A stretch of 64,000 nt of DNA from Lingula anatina. Lineage: Eukaryota > Brachiopoda > Lingulata > Lingulida > Lingulidae. The stretch covers positions 242,148 through 306,147 of the forward strand of contig NW_019776102.1 in the NCBI RefSeq assembly GCF_001039355.2, read 5' to 3'. Below, piece by piece: positions 40,701 through 51,373 of the stretch (positions within the stretch are counted from its first letter, which is position 1; each line of letters starts with the position of its first letter). A model generated the notes under the pieces. The model ran no database searches, was not told where the DNA came from, and saw only the letters and a program-made list of their open reading frames with translations. Position numbers and translations under genes: made by a program.

Positions 40701-43700
40701 GAAAGAATTGGAAGAAATTCAGAAGAAACAAGCAGCAGAAGAACTTGCACAAAATGAATTTGTAAAAGAGGCAATGGCTAGAAATATGGGTATTCTTGCT
40801 GAATCTGACCAGTCCTTACTTAGTTATGGGCCTGACAGCGATCCGTCAATCTCACAGGTCAGTCAGTCAGTCAGCCAGTTAGAAAACAAAGCAGTTCCAA
40901 AGGTGGCTGATAATAGTCAGTCAGATGTTGGCACTCAAAATGACTCCATTTTGACTGATGAGCATGGTATATGGATTGAAAGAGAGGCAGACTATGATTA
41001 TGGGATAGACATACATAAATGGATGGATGAGACTTTAGGTCACCTTGCAGCCTCTGACCAGGATGAAGGCACAGCTGGAACAGAGGGGCAAAAACCAAGC
41101 AAACCAAGCAGTGTACAGAAGTAAGATATAGGAATAGTTTATGTATGGCAACGGAATGAAACTTGGAATAATGGTTGCATAGCAGAGAGGAAAAATGGAG
41201 CGATGGGGATGACTTTTTTTAAAGTTTCTGTATAGTTACCAGCATTGCTGTCCAGATTTATGATATCATTACAATCATTGCTATCACAAAACTTAAGCAG
41301 CCTTGTTATATTTTCCTTACAGATGGTAAAGCATTGTTGAAGCTTATTTAATGTATTGTTTCTCTTCAGGGCTCAATCAGAATGTGATCCAAATACTCAA
41401 CACGCTGAGGTAACGGAAAAAGAAGAAGACTCTTCATCTGACACAGGATTCCAAGAAGAGCTGCAGCAAAAGGTTGCAGAGAGTCTGAAGAGGGCAGAGC
41501 AGCTGTTACAGGTAGAACAAGGATAAATGGCATTTAATTTTAGATTGAAGTATTTGTTATTTATAATATAGGAATATGTTATGACTTGAACTTTTGAATT
41601 TTTAAGAAAAATATCTGCTCCTACTGGCTTAATTTCTTATAATCAGGTTATACGATATTTCTTTCCCTGGTTTTTATTTCATCCAGTCCTGTACAAATTT
41701 TAATCAGTTACATTATTTTATGTTATGTACGCATAGAGGGAAAGTGAAATTTACGTGCAAGTTTAGTAAAAATAACTGAATTTATCCTCATCCCTGTTTA
41801 CAATTTCTCCTCCAAAAAAGTGATTTATTGGTATTAATCGGATCCATTGATAAGTTCTAGTTTTCTACATAATATGTATAAAATTAGCGACAATTTGATA
41901 ATTACTTGAAATAAGGTGGTGGTGTTTTGATTTTAGGAAGAGGAAGCAGTTCTTCTGCAGGAAAAACACATTGATGAGATTATCCATAGTGATGATTATG
42001 GTGGCAGCGGACCAAATATACCAAAAATTGGAGGAAATGGAGATATGCCAACTGCTCAAGATGAAACCAGTAACCATAAAGAAGATATGGTGAAAACACC
42101 AGGAGATGTGAAATTAGACAGGTATTCTTCAGATGGAGGAAAACAGGATGACGAAGTGTTCACTAACATTCCTCTGCCCTCGTATCACGAGGCTGTTGAT
42201 TTTTATTCTTCTGGTATTAACAGTTCTAATACTAATACTCTAGGTGATGGGTTTGTCTTTGATGTTTCTGATTGTAATGCTATGAACCCAAATACTAGTT
42301 TTAGTGGGCATGATGCTTTGGAAAGTGTTGCTGCAGCTGCCTGTGATTACAATGATCATGGAACAGTTACTGCTAATGCTTCTTTTGTTGGTCATTTGCC
42401 AATTGAAGTGGAAATTAGTGCTACAGCCCCAAGCCTGACAGAGCACCCACAGACAAGGACCAAGTCTAGTACCCCAAGTGACTTTACTATGTCCTCATGC
42501 CATGTCTTACCAGTCCCACCTGAATTTGCCAGTGTGATTTCTGACTCTGAAATCAGTGGATATACAAGGTCTTTGCCAGTAAGGACCAAGACTGAGCTGG
42601 AAATTGATGTTTTTGATAAAAACAGAAAACCTGAAGAGAAGAGGGTTTCAGATTATACAGACATTGGTGGTGTCCTAAAGAATTCTGAAAGGAGTCATTT
42701 TGATGCAGTGTTCGCTGAAACACATGCTCAGTTTATGCAAGGCACGCCAATTCACATGAATGCCAGCTTTTGCAACACACAAAAGGAAGAGGGCCAGAAA
42801 AACTATATTAACATAAACTTTGACCAACAGATGGCAGCATATGATGGGGATTCTACTGAACAAGAAGGAGAGGAGGAAGAGGAAATAGAGCTTCCATTTC
42901 TGGAAACTCTTGCTACAGCAGGACAGTTGGACATGTATGGGTTAGACCAGGTAGAAGGACACAGGGGAGTGGCACTTGATACTATTACTGATGGGGAGAG
43001 GGCGCAAGGGGATTCTAGCCCAGTGGGAGAGAAGAGATCTGAGGAAATGCAGGGGTCAGAAATGAACACAAGAAATTCATTGAAAGGTAAAACTAGTAAG
43101 GTTGGAAGAGAAACAAAGGAAAGGAAAGAGGCAAAGTCAACTAGAAAGACACGGTCCAAATTAGCAAAAAGTAAATTGCCTGTGAAGATGAAAGATGAAG
43201 ATAATACATTGGACACAAACACATCAGTTGAATTAGTACAGAAAAGTGTTGTAATTTCACAAAGTGAACTAGAAAGCACTCAAGATCAGAAAGATCCCAT
43301 GAAAAGCAAAATACCAGTGAAAACAAAATCAAATGTTACAGCTGAAAAGATTGAATCTCTTCACAACTCTTCATCTTTAAAACTTGAGTCTCATAAAAAT
43401 ATTTCTAAATCCATTGTTGCAAGTAAAACCAAGATGCAAAAGAAGAATGGGCATCGGAAACTGCCCTCAATATCAACAGAGGAGCTCAGATGTATACAGA
43501 CTACTGATCAAATTGACCTAGCTATGGTTTCTGGTGATCAAAACAACAGAAATGTGGAGCCAAATAATTTAGAAATGGTAAAACCAACAGTGTTGGAAGG
43601 AAACTTGGCTGCAGTTCAGCCAGAGCATGGTGTGTCATATGATGATGTCGATGGTTCACCTCGTCAGAGGTTAGAGTCAGTGTATCAAGAACACAGGATG

Positions 43701-46700
43701 TTAGGAATCAAGGAGAATGCATCCTCCACTGTATCTTTGCCCAGTATGGCTGCTAACTTTTATCCTCCTGAGGTTGGTTCTTTTTGCTTGCTTCTATCTG
43801 AGATGCTTTATTTCTCTTTTTCCCTTATAACCAGTGATAAAGAACAGAATTTACTTTGTTTACTATCTTACTTTTTGTTGTGATCTCTGCATTCAATGGA
43901 AATATGCTGAATTTATGTTATGCTGTTTTCGGTTTTTACTGTTTTGCGTGTGTTGAAAGATTAGCGAAATCCTGTTTGTATTTCTTTGCTTCTTGTATGG
44001 GTTCTTGGTCAATCATTTTCTGTTTTTTTTTTCAATTGAGTTAATAATTAATATCTCAGCTTGCATATTTTCAGTTTGATTTCATTCAGTATTGTATCAG
44101 TAGGCTGTGCATAGGTTGGGCCATTTCAAACTTTTCAAGCCTTGTTGAGAGATGATTCCAGTTTGTAAAGAATTACAAGAAACTTAAGTTCAAAATTGTT
44201 CTGATTTTTAAACAATCTTATGGTATCACTGATCATTCTTTCATGTCTACTTCAGTTAGATTATCTAAAGACAACTGTAGTGTTAGACAATGGTAGTGGA
44301 CTGTGTAAATGTGGATTTGCCAATGAAGATCTCCCATCATGTGTTTTTCCTTCTGTAGTGGGAAGACCCAAGTATGAGGTAAGTGGGAATCCTATTTATG
44401 ATTTTATTCTCAAATGGAAGTCTAAAGTAACCATCACAGTTGCCTTAATTAAGTTAATTTGAGGTACAGGGAACAAAAAATTTTGAGGTACAGGGAACAA
44501 AAGATTGTTGGACCTTGTCAGTAGTGCATTACCGTGTACTTCTATTTTAGGACATCTTAATTGGCAGATACAGGGACTGTTACATTGGAGATGCAGCCCA
44601 GTCAATGCGTGGAGTACTCACCTTGAAACACTCACTAGAACATGGTCTGGTCACTAATTGGGACGATATGGAAAAGGCATGTTTGTTTGTGAATTCGAAA
44701 AAAAAAGTTTTTTTTATGGGATCGACTTGGAAAGTAGGGTTTAAATCACATACCAGGACTTTTGACTTCCTGTGACTGGTCTGAATATTTTAAAAATCAC
44801 ACTTAAACTTGCAAAAAAAAAAAGCCTTACTAGACTTACACTAAATTTGTTTGTGAATTACTGTTTATTTTTTTGTGGTATTTGCTTTGTTTCAGATATG
44901 GCATCATGCATTTGCTGATCAGTTAAGAATCCAGCCCGATGAGCATGCTTTGGTACTGACAGAAGCTCCACTCAACCCAAAACAAAACAGGGAGAGAATG
45001 CTACAAATTATGTTTGAGAACTTTGGGGTTCCATGCATGTACATCTCAGTTCAGGCAGTTCTGTCTCTGTATGCGTCAGGAAGAACAACAGGTAAGGGTG
45101 GTGTATGAAAAAGCCAGTTTCTTAAGTGATAAAAAAACTGTGGAAGGCTGTCTTAAGTATTAGTTAACAGAAATGATGTATATTTAATCATTTGTTAACA
45201 CTGTGTTTTTTAATTTGGGTTGTATATTGGAATATGTTTAAGTACTTCATGTTTATTTAAGCATGCTGAAACAAACAGAAATGCCTCTCATTTTCTAAAC
45301 TGAATGATATTGAGAAAGAAATACTAATGCTGTATTCTTTTGTTTGAACAGGCGTTGTATTGGACTGTGGTGATGGCGTCAGTCATGTAGTTCCAGTGTA
45401 TGAAGGGTATTGCTTGCCACATGCTGTGCAGAGAATAGACTTAGCCGGCAGAGATCTCACACAGTATTTGATGAAGGTAAAATGGAATTAGTAGTGAGAA
45501 AAAGAGAACATTTTTCAGTAATGTCATACATTGTCATTTAAAGCTACAAGGTTTTTGACTTGGTGAAAGAGTGGGTAGTTACATACTGTATATGTTACAG
45601 CAGGGTAAATAATATATATGAAGAAGTCTTTGTTTCATTGGTATAATATGCTTTTAATAACTGTTTCAAGACCTCATGGTTCAGCATTGAAACTAACAAA
45701 AAGTGTACAAGTTAAACAATTTTTGTTACAGTACTTTTTATTTAACTGAAGTTATTTTGTTTTCACAGCTGCTTAATACATCAGGACACTGCTTCACTAC
45801 CACAGCAGAGACAGAGGTGGCCAGAGATATCAAAGAACAGTTGTGCTATGTAGCAGAGAATGTTGAAGTAGAAGAAAAGAAGCAGAGTAATGAGGAACAA
45901 TATACCATGCCTGATGGACGCATCATTGAACTTGCTTCTGAGAGATACAGGTAATGTGTCTGAACCAGGCGCTGATTTGAAAGGTTGCCAACAATACTTT
46001 TGTCAATTTATTACCATCTGAAATAGCTCTTAGCTATATTTATGGTCTTGTTGAAAAAAAATATATATAATAACAGCCCCTAAAAACTTTAAATATTATA
46101 TTAATATAGAAACAAAACATAACAACAGATTTTTGAATTAACAAGGTTGAAATGTTGGTTCTTTTAGTTACATATCTCCTATTTTAATACTATAGATATG
46201 GTTTGAAAATCTTGAGTACATATCATTGTATTATTTTCAGATGCCCAGAAATACTCTTCAAGCCTTCTTTGAGTGGGCGAGATCACGGTGGCATCCATGA
46301 AAGCCTCTATAATAGCATATATAAGTGTGACATGGACATCAGAAGAGAACTGCTCAGTAACATTGTGTTATCAGGTAAGATCCATTGACATTGGATAAAA
46401 AGCACTAATTACTGTTTAACACACTATTGAGCTATTAAGTGACCATGTGATTTTTTTAAAGTCAGTATGTGAAAAAAGAAATAGTAACTGGAAATCAGAC
46501 TCGGATCCTAAAAAATGTGTAGCTTACAGTCAGCAGATCAAGACTTTATTTTAATAACTTGTCACTCTTTCTTATCATGGTTATAAAACATAAGTATGAT
46601 CCTTCTGAACCCTTGCAGGAGGAACCACCATGCTTCCAGGGCTGAAAGAACGTCTGCTCAAAGAACTGAGTGACATGGTTCCAGCAGGTGTGAGTAACAG

Positions 46701-46851
46701 TATTAAAATCTCCAGTGTAGAGGACAGAAAGTATTCTGTTTGGCAAGGTGGTGTAGTGCTGGCCAGTTTGCCTGCATTCTTGGGAATGTGTGTTAACTAT
46801 CAAGAATATGAAGAATGTGGCCCACAGATAGTGCATCGGAAGTGTTTCTGA
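29641..46851 (+). CDS. SEC14/spectrin/low-complexity/actin fusion protein
   Basis: All junctions agree in phase. Exons: 29641-29662, 29990-30064, 30309-30532, 30938-31066, 31371-31487, 34451-34611, 34999-35248, 35454-35582, 35834-36025, [near-duplicate copies 36580-36740, 37134-37383, 37593-37721, 38270-38461], 38773-39005, 39262-39978, 40218-41120, 41370-41511, 41937-43772, then seven actin exons 44256-44378, 44551-44676, 44896-45091, 45352-45476, 45769-45950, 46241-46374 and 46619-46851. This gives 2082 residues without the duplicate, 2326 with it. Order without the duplicate: SEC14 domain (about 33-189), helical spectrin-like region (190-510), low-complexity linker (511-1710), actin (1711-2082). 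The SEC14 part resembles the Dbl/puratrophin RhoGEF group, but no DH-PH follows. The linker-to-actin splice is phase 0 on both sides. The start ATG at 29641 is chosen because it lies just before a donor in the right phase. Function is inferred: an actin-containing scaffold. Confidence 0.8.
30309..31487 (+). other. SEC14/CRAL-TRIO domain exons of the fusion gene
   Basis: Exons 30309-30532, 30938-31066 and 31371-31487 encode [39 protein letters not shown] and [20 protein letters not shown]. These match the layout of the SEC14-type domain at the N terminus of Dbl-family GEFs (a PGGxDxxGxPLxxFP entry, a central strand, and a final QLxxEYGGxxxYxHxxW element). In that family the domain binds phosphoinositides or regulates the protein; here the role is inference. 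Confidence 0.7.
31488..34450 (+). other. 3-kb intron of the fusion gene
   Basis: It contains a TG microsatellite (31713-31770), an imperfect inverted pair around 32125-32235 (GGTCATGGAATC / GATTCCATGATC) and a tRNA-like fragment at about 33455-33515 with a B-box-like GGCTCAAATCC, which may be a degraded SINE. No coding sequence is recognised. Confidence 0.6.
31713..31770. repeat. (TG)n microsatellite
   Basis: About 15 perfect TG units followed by interrupted TG/CG repeats, in the fusion-gene intron. Confidence 0.95.
36103..36475. mobile_element. Partial fold-back DNA element, cut by the N at 36476
   Basis: This segment is absent from the second copy of the duplicated region, where sequence diverges at the position equivalent to 36102. 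It starts near ACCCCGTTCACACTACG and holds nested inverted repeats: CGTTCACACTAC at 36108-36119 against 36171-36182, and AGTTATCCGGAT at 36124-36135 against 36245-36256. It is CpG-rich relative to its surroundings. The right end is missing because the contig stops. Confidence 0.55.
37912..38228. mobile_element. Complete 317-bp MITE with about 110-bp terminal inverted repeats
   Basis: The ends CAGGCCTACCCAACTACCAG and its reverse complement continue as inverted repeats of about 110 bp with few mismatches (37912-38021 against 38119-38228). The element is flanked by ATACT on both sides (37907-37911 and 38229-38233). The other copy of the duplicated region has the empty site with a single ATACT, which proves the insertion boundaries and the 5-bp target duplication. 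There is no coding capacity. Confidence 0.93.
39262..43772 (+). other. Low-complexity, charged linker exons of the fusion gene (about 1200 residues)
   Basis: Exons 39262-39978, 40218-41120, 41370-41511 and 41937-43772 encode S/K/E/D-rich sequence without a recognisable fold. Visible features: repeated KSMY motifs (CKSMYNI in the first exon, AKSMYDL in the second) and related SKSARTL and SKSLTKL; a short coiled-coil segment ([19 protein letters not shown]) and another across 41440-41990; an acidic stretch ([13 protein letters not shown]); and paired SKLPVK / SKIPVK motifs near the end. The single 1836-base exon 41937-43772 is fully open, which supports coding. Confidence 0.8.
44256..46851 (+). 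other. C-terminal actin domain of the fusion gene
   Basis: Seven exons encode 372 residues aligned end to end with actin. Conserved: DNGSG phosphate loop 1, [41 protein letters not shown] loop 2 with the actin His161 equivalent, LAGRDLT, SGGTTM and the end VHRKCF. Divergent: the D-loop is one residue shorter and has no Met at the two positions targeted by MICAL in actin; the hydrophobic-plug segment reads SLSGRDHGG; the Trp356 equivalent is Cys; and two residues are inserted before RKYSVW. Many introns argue against a retrocopy. The acidic actin N terminus is replaced by linker. The intron at 44677 uses a GC donor. Confidence 0.93.
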
Positions 46852-47567
46852 AATCAGGACAGGTACAAGTTCTTTGAACTGTAATTGTTTGCCTACATGT
46901 TCTGAAGCATGCAGAAAGAAAATGCAACTAGGATAGAACAGCTGATATGTTTTAACATGTTGAGAAACAAAGTTAAAAATTATACAAAAATAAACACTAT
47001 ACTTGAGTGAAATGCACCGAGACATAAATGTGAACTTGCCCAATAGGGACTACCGGAGGAATAATGGGGTGTTTTCTGGAGCCAGGAATTATCATCACAA
47101 TGGCCAGGGTATGTGCATCCAGACATTGCTCCAAGTGATATCAAGGCAAGCAGAGTTGAGCTTGGTGATGGATGTGACATATGGACCTCTAGTGTATGCT
47201 CCTACCTATGTGTGAGAAAGATGACCTCTGCCTGGATCTTCTACAAATATCATATTAAAACCTTAGTTGCGTGGTTTGCTCTGATGTTCTTGGGCATTTT
47301 AATATCTAAACAGCCCTTTAGCAGAGAGAGACCAGTGAATAGGCTTGCTAAATCGAGGAAACCAATTTTGCAATGTGTTATTTGCACAGTCCACTACATT
47401 GACTGGTGCTATATTGATACACTTATCTGTCAGTCATATTTGTCATCAGTTGTGTTCATTTGATCAATTGTTTAGAGTATGTTTTAGAGGAAATATAATT
47501 TATAAGCTTGTAGAATGTTGTGTCATGGTTATTATAGTGAAAAGATGATTTTCCCCTAAAAAATAAA
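46852..47567 (+). terminator. 3' UTR and polyadenylation signal of the fusion gene
   Basis: AATAAA at 47562-47567, about 710 bases after the TGA stop. Short open frames inside (for example 47113-47463) show no domain. Confidence 0.55.
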
Positions 47568-48556
47568 GTAACTGTCATTCATTGTGCAGTGCATATGTAA
47601 CATCTTTGCAAGCAAGGGGCAGAGTCTCATAGCCTTGATGCTAGTAAAACTAGAGGCACAAAACTTATACCTTTTTGGTACTAAAATTACGATAAAAACC
47701 CCATTGCATGTACTTAAAGTAGACTTTGATTGGTACTTTCAGTTTTCAATACGGAAATTATGACTGCATATTTTTCTCTGAGAGCAATGTCCTCTTTGTC
47801 TTCCCAGAGACATTTAAAGGGCTGGTTGATGTTGGTGTACCATCATAGTTCAAATATTTATAAGTTACAAGTTCTTGTATATGAAAGATCAAAATGATGT
47901 AAACTTCTTATTATTTAGTTATTATACTTGGGCATTAAGTTGAGCTTCTCAGTAGTTGCTAATGTTTCTTATTCCATCCAGTCAGATTTTTGAAAGAAAA
48001 ACTATTTTACATAATATATCTGTGTTGAAAATAGAGAATCATCTTCCCTTCTTTATTTTTAAACTTTTGGGTTATTAAAGCTTATACATTGCACATTTTA
48101 TATTGCATTATACATGTACAAAAGCAGATCATGTTAATTATTGTATCATAAATGTTTTGTTTACATGCTAATTAGATATTTCAGATTTTTGTAATATTTT
48201 TATAGCAATATATATACATTTTACTCAAAGCTGTCACACTTTTACATTTTGATAAACATTTATGAAACTGTATGATCACTAAGTCAAAATATACGTGATT
48301 ATATTCATCTGAATTTTAACATAGTCAAAGATAGTTTCACATGTTTAATATAAACAAAATAAGAATACTCAAATTGTGATCACAAAGGCAAGTCTTATTT
48401 TTATCATATCATATTATTTTGATAAATGCAGTTTTAGAATAGGTTGAGTACATCTACAAAAGATGTTAAAGAAATTCTGATTACTCCATCCTAGAAATGT
48501 TGCAACCTTGCCTGTCAGATACCATCTTTGTTACAATATTTCTTTTTCCATATGCT
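47568..48556. other. AT-rich tail-to-tail intergenic region
   Basis: Lies between the 3' ends of the fusion gene (+) and the unknown gene (-). It is A/T-rich with no coding or repeat feature recognised. Confidence 0.65.
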
Positions 48557-51373
48557 TTATTTCTTCTTTATTGAATCTTTATTCCCGTCTTTATGAATCC
48601 TTGGTGATTTTGTGCCTGAAAAATAAACAAATAAAGTAGATAAATATTCAATTTTGTGCCTGAAAAATGAACAAATAAAGTACATAAATGTTCATCATTT
48701 CTACTGTTTACATTCAGACTGTTTGAATTTTTTATTTTTTTTTTTTCATTTTTGACAAATTTTGTCTTTAGATACAATATCCCCTACATTAACGGCAGCA
48801 AAATATCAAAAAGTGATCTTTTAGTTATCTGAACCCGTCATTCAACTATATTTTAAAATGGCACTTTCTTAACCTACTCCTACTGGAAAAGTGAAATATT
48901 AAATTGCTTACTTGGCAGTATGTATATGGGAGTCTCAATAGCAGACTGGCAAACTGTGCCATTTGCATTGCTTGGAATGGTAGGTCTGCTTCTCCTGATC
49001 ACAGGGCTCGGTTTCCTCTTCAAATGGCAATTTTGCACCTCTTTATCAGTTGGCACTGCCTTATCAGTTGATGTCACCTTATCTAATAGTGTAGCTGAAA
49101 TATCTGGCACAGAACAGGACTGTATTGTTTGAGAGGATGGTGACTTTGGACAGGTCATTTTGTTTTGAATTAGGAACTGGATATCATGACTACTTGTGCC
49201 AGAAGCAGATGTGACACTCTCTGATGTTGCTGTTTGACTCTAATAATGACAAATAAAAAAAGGTCAAGATAATTTTTCTGACATGTACATCAATGCAACT
49301 ATTAAAAAAAAGAATAAACAAAAACTTATCAGCTGTTGCAATTTGGATAATAAATTCGTCATTTAATATAACAATAGATGTTAGCAGTATTTGTGTATGG
49401 CAACATTCATGCTATCCTTATTATTTCATGTTTATTGCAAATGAGTGCTACAGAATTCCCAACCTTCTTGTCTTTTTTCATTGCTGAGTTTCTATAATTT
49501 AGCACCCAAGAGTTTGACACCCTATGATAGCATGGTTGAATGGTTGCACCATGACGGACATCAATACACTTCAGTCCTGCCTTTGATATCTGTCTGTGAT
49601 GGCTGACAGAAAATCCTGGCAGAGGCTGTCTGTTTTTCTGTTTTGATGTATAATTTTCCCTATGGAAACATTCAAGATAGTAAAACTTCTTGAGATACCA
49701 CTATTTAACAAGGTTTACTAATTTTTTGAAACAAAATACATTTTTCTTGGTTTCTTTTTTTCTCTTTTAAATAAAAACAGACAATATACAGTGAAATAAA
49801 TATGAAGTATTACCTCCTATACTGTGCTATGTACTGTCTTGGATTTCTATAATGGTGAAATTCATAGTCTACAGGGGTGCTAGGGGGAACAATTGGATTC
49901 TTTCTGCCAAAAGAACCATTTAGGGACCGTGCACTTCCAGACCTGGATGATGACTTGGAGCTGGAATCAATTTTCTTGGCTACAGACCTCCTAAATTTCT
50001 GGTCGCAATCAGTTTGGGGGTCACTGTATGAATAAATCCTCCATGTATTTACTCTGGGTAAATGTCTGTGATTGCACACGCTCCAACCTGAAATGTCCTG
50101 TAATAGAGACATTGCAGGGTAAACTGGCAATTCAAACATGAGAGTATTATTTATATTAATTGAATGCATGTCATAAATGAAGTGATTTACTTTGTTAAAA
50201 ATTCCAAAAGGTAAAAAGTGATTTTGTATTAATTTATGAAAACAATAATTATAAGTATTTTAAAATAATAAGCTTTTAAGCTGTTATCTATATTGTATAT
50301 GTATTTTATGAATATAAAAATGCTACAAAAGTAACACCAAATGCTGAAATGGATAGAGACAAGCCTTCATACTTTCATAATCTCTTTACGCACCATATAG
50401 CCTGTGCTGTTTACTAAATTCCAAGTGCTTTCCAATTTTACATCATTTCTTCGCAAAGAATCCAAACAACATTCAGTACAGTTTTTGTCATGTAATGACT
50501 GGTCATCGTCGTCAGCTAGTTTCAGAGTCTGTGTAGCGTAATCATCAAAAGATAGTTTAAAGAGGCAGGTAATGCTATATGGGTTGATCTTTTGATACAT
50601 TTCTATAAGTCTTCCCCTCAGCTTCTGAGACTGATCTTAAGTAAATAAGTGATAAACTATTAGTGAAAAGAAGGCAAACAGAGGAGCAAACTGTGTTTGA
50701 ATGATGTTTTTAAATAACAGGTATTCAAGAGCGGGTAATTTAAAAATACTTTTTACAGCAACGGTATTAAAAATATTTCAATCACCAACTGAAAACAAAA
50801 ATATATTACAATAGCAATATGTCACAAAATGTCTGAAAATCATACAAAAACCTCAAATATTTGTTCAAAAGAAGAAATATATAACTAAACAATTACAATT
50901 TTAATTAAAATTAGCAAATGTTTCAAGTTTTATCAGCATTGTATTTTTTTTATATCTCCCCCCCCCCCAAAAAAAAAAAAAAATTGTAGAAGTCATTTTA
51001 ATATAAAACATTTCTGCATGAATTGGTAATTAAAACATTAATAACAAGTGTTATAATACTAATAATTAAAAATAATAAAATCATATAAAAAATTTAGTCT
51101 CACAAAAATTTAATCTAGATTTCTCTCTATCATACATGTCATTACAAAATTTTAAAACAATTATCGGAGATGGTTTTTTGAAAAAAGTCATGAAAATTAT
51201 ACGGCGTAAAAAACGACAGTGATAAATAACATGGATAGATAAATTTTAATGAATTACTAAATAAAATACACAAAACATTAAAAAAAGTTTCCCATTCATT
51301 TTAAGTTGTTCTGGTTCTAAAACGTAAACATTGCGAACAAGTTACCACTCATGGCACACTTCGTTTCACCCAT
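48557..51373 (-). CDS. Protein of unknown function, six exons
   Basis: Minus-strand exons with agreeing phases: 51373-51346 (ATG), 50635-50373, 50097-49814, 49659-49464, 49239-48912 and 48615-48557 (TAA), 385 residues. I do not recognise the family. The N-terminal part looks folded (QSQKLRGRLIEMYQKINPYS, then a Cys cluster NCTECC and a WNLVNSTGYM segment). The middle is basic and Ser-rich with tyrosine/arginine-rich YHRNPRQYIAQYRR-like sequence, and the C-terminal third is S/T/K-rich and probably disordered. There is no signal peptide or membrane segment. The donor at 49463 (AAG|gttggg) is weak; an alternative nearby is possible. AATAAA overlaps the stop codon, so the 3' UTR is very short. 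Divergently paired with the PUR gene. Confidence 0.65.
48608..48694. repeat. 44-bp tandem duplication covering a 3' splice site of the unknown gene
   Basis: Units 48608-48651 and 48652-48694 differ at a few bases. On the minus strand each contains ATTTTTCAGGCACAAAA, so the acceptor of the last exon is present twice, 44 bases apart. Confidence 0.9.

Noticed and set aside
42240-43332. Antisense open frames opposite the large linker exon
   Set aside because: Shadows of the real plus-strand exon with biased composition.
44220-44255. ATG at 44220 as the start of a separate actin gene
   Set aside because: It lies in the polypyrimidine/acceptor region of an intron, adds a non-actin hydrophobic leader, and lacks any promoter-like sequence nearby; the acceptor at 44255 joins the upstream linker exon in phase.
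44256-46851. Processed actin pseudogene
   Set aside because: Six introns with correct phases, no frameshift or internal stop, and conserved catalytic residues rule out a retrocopy.
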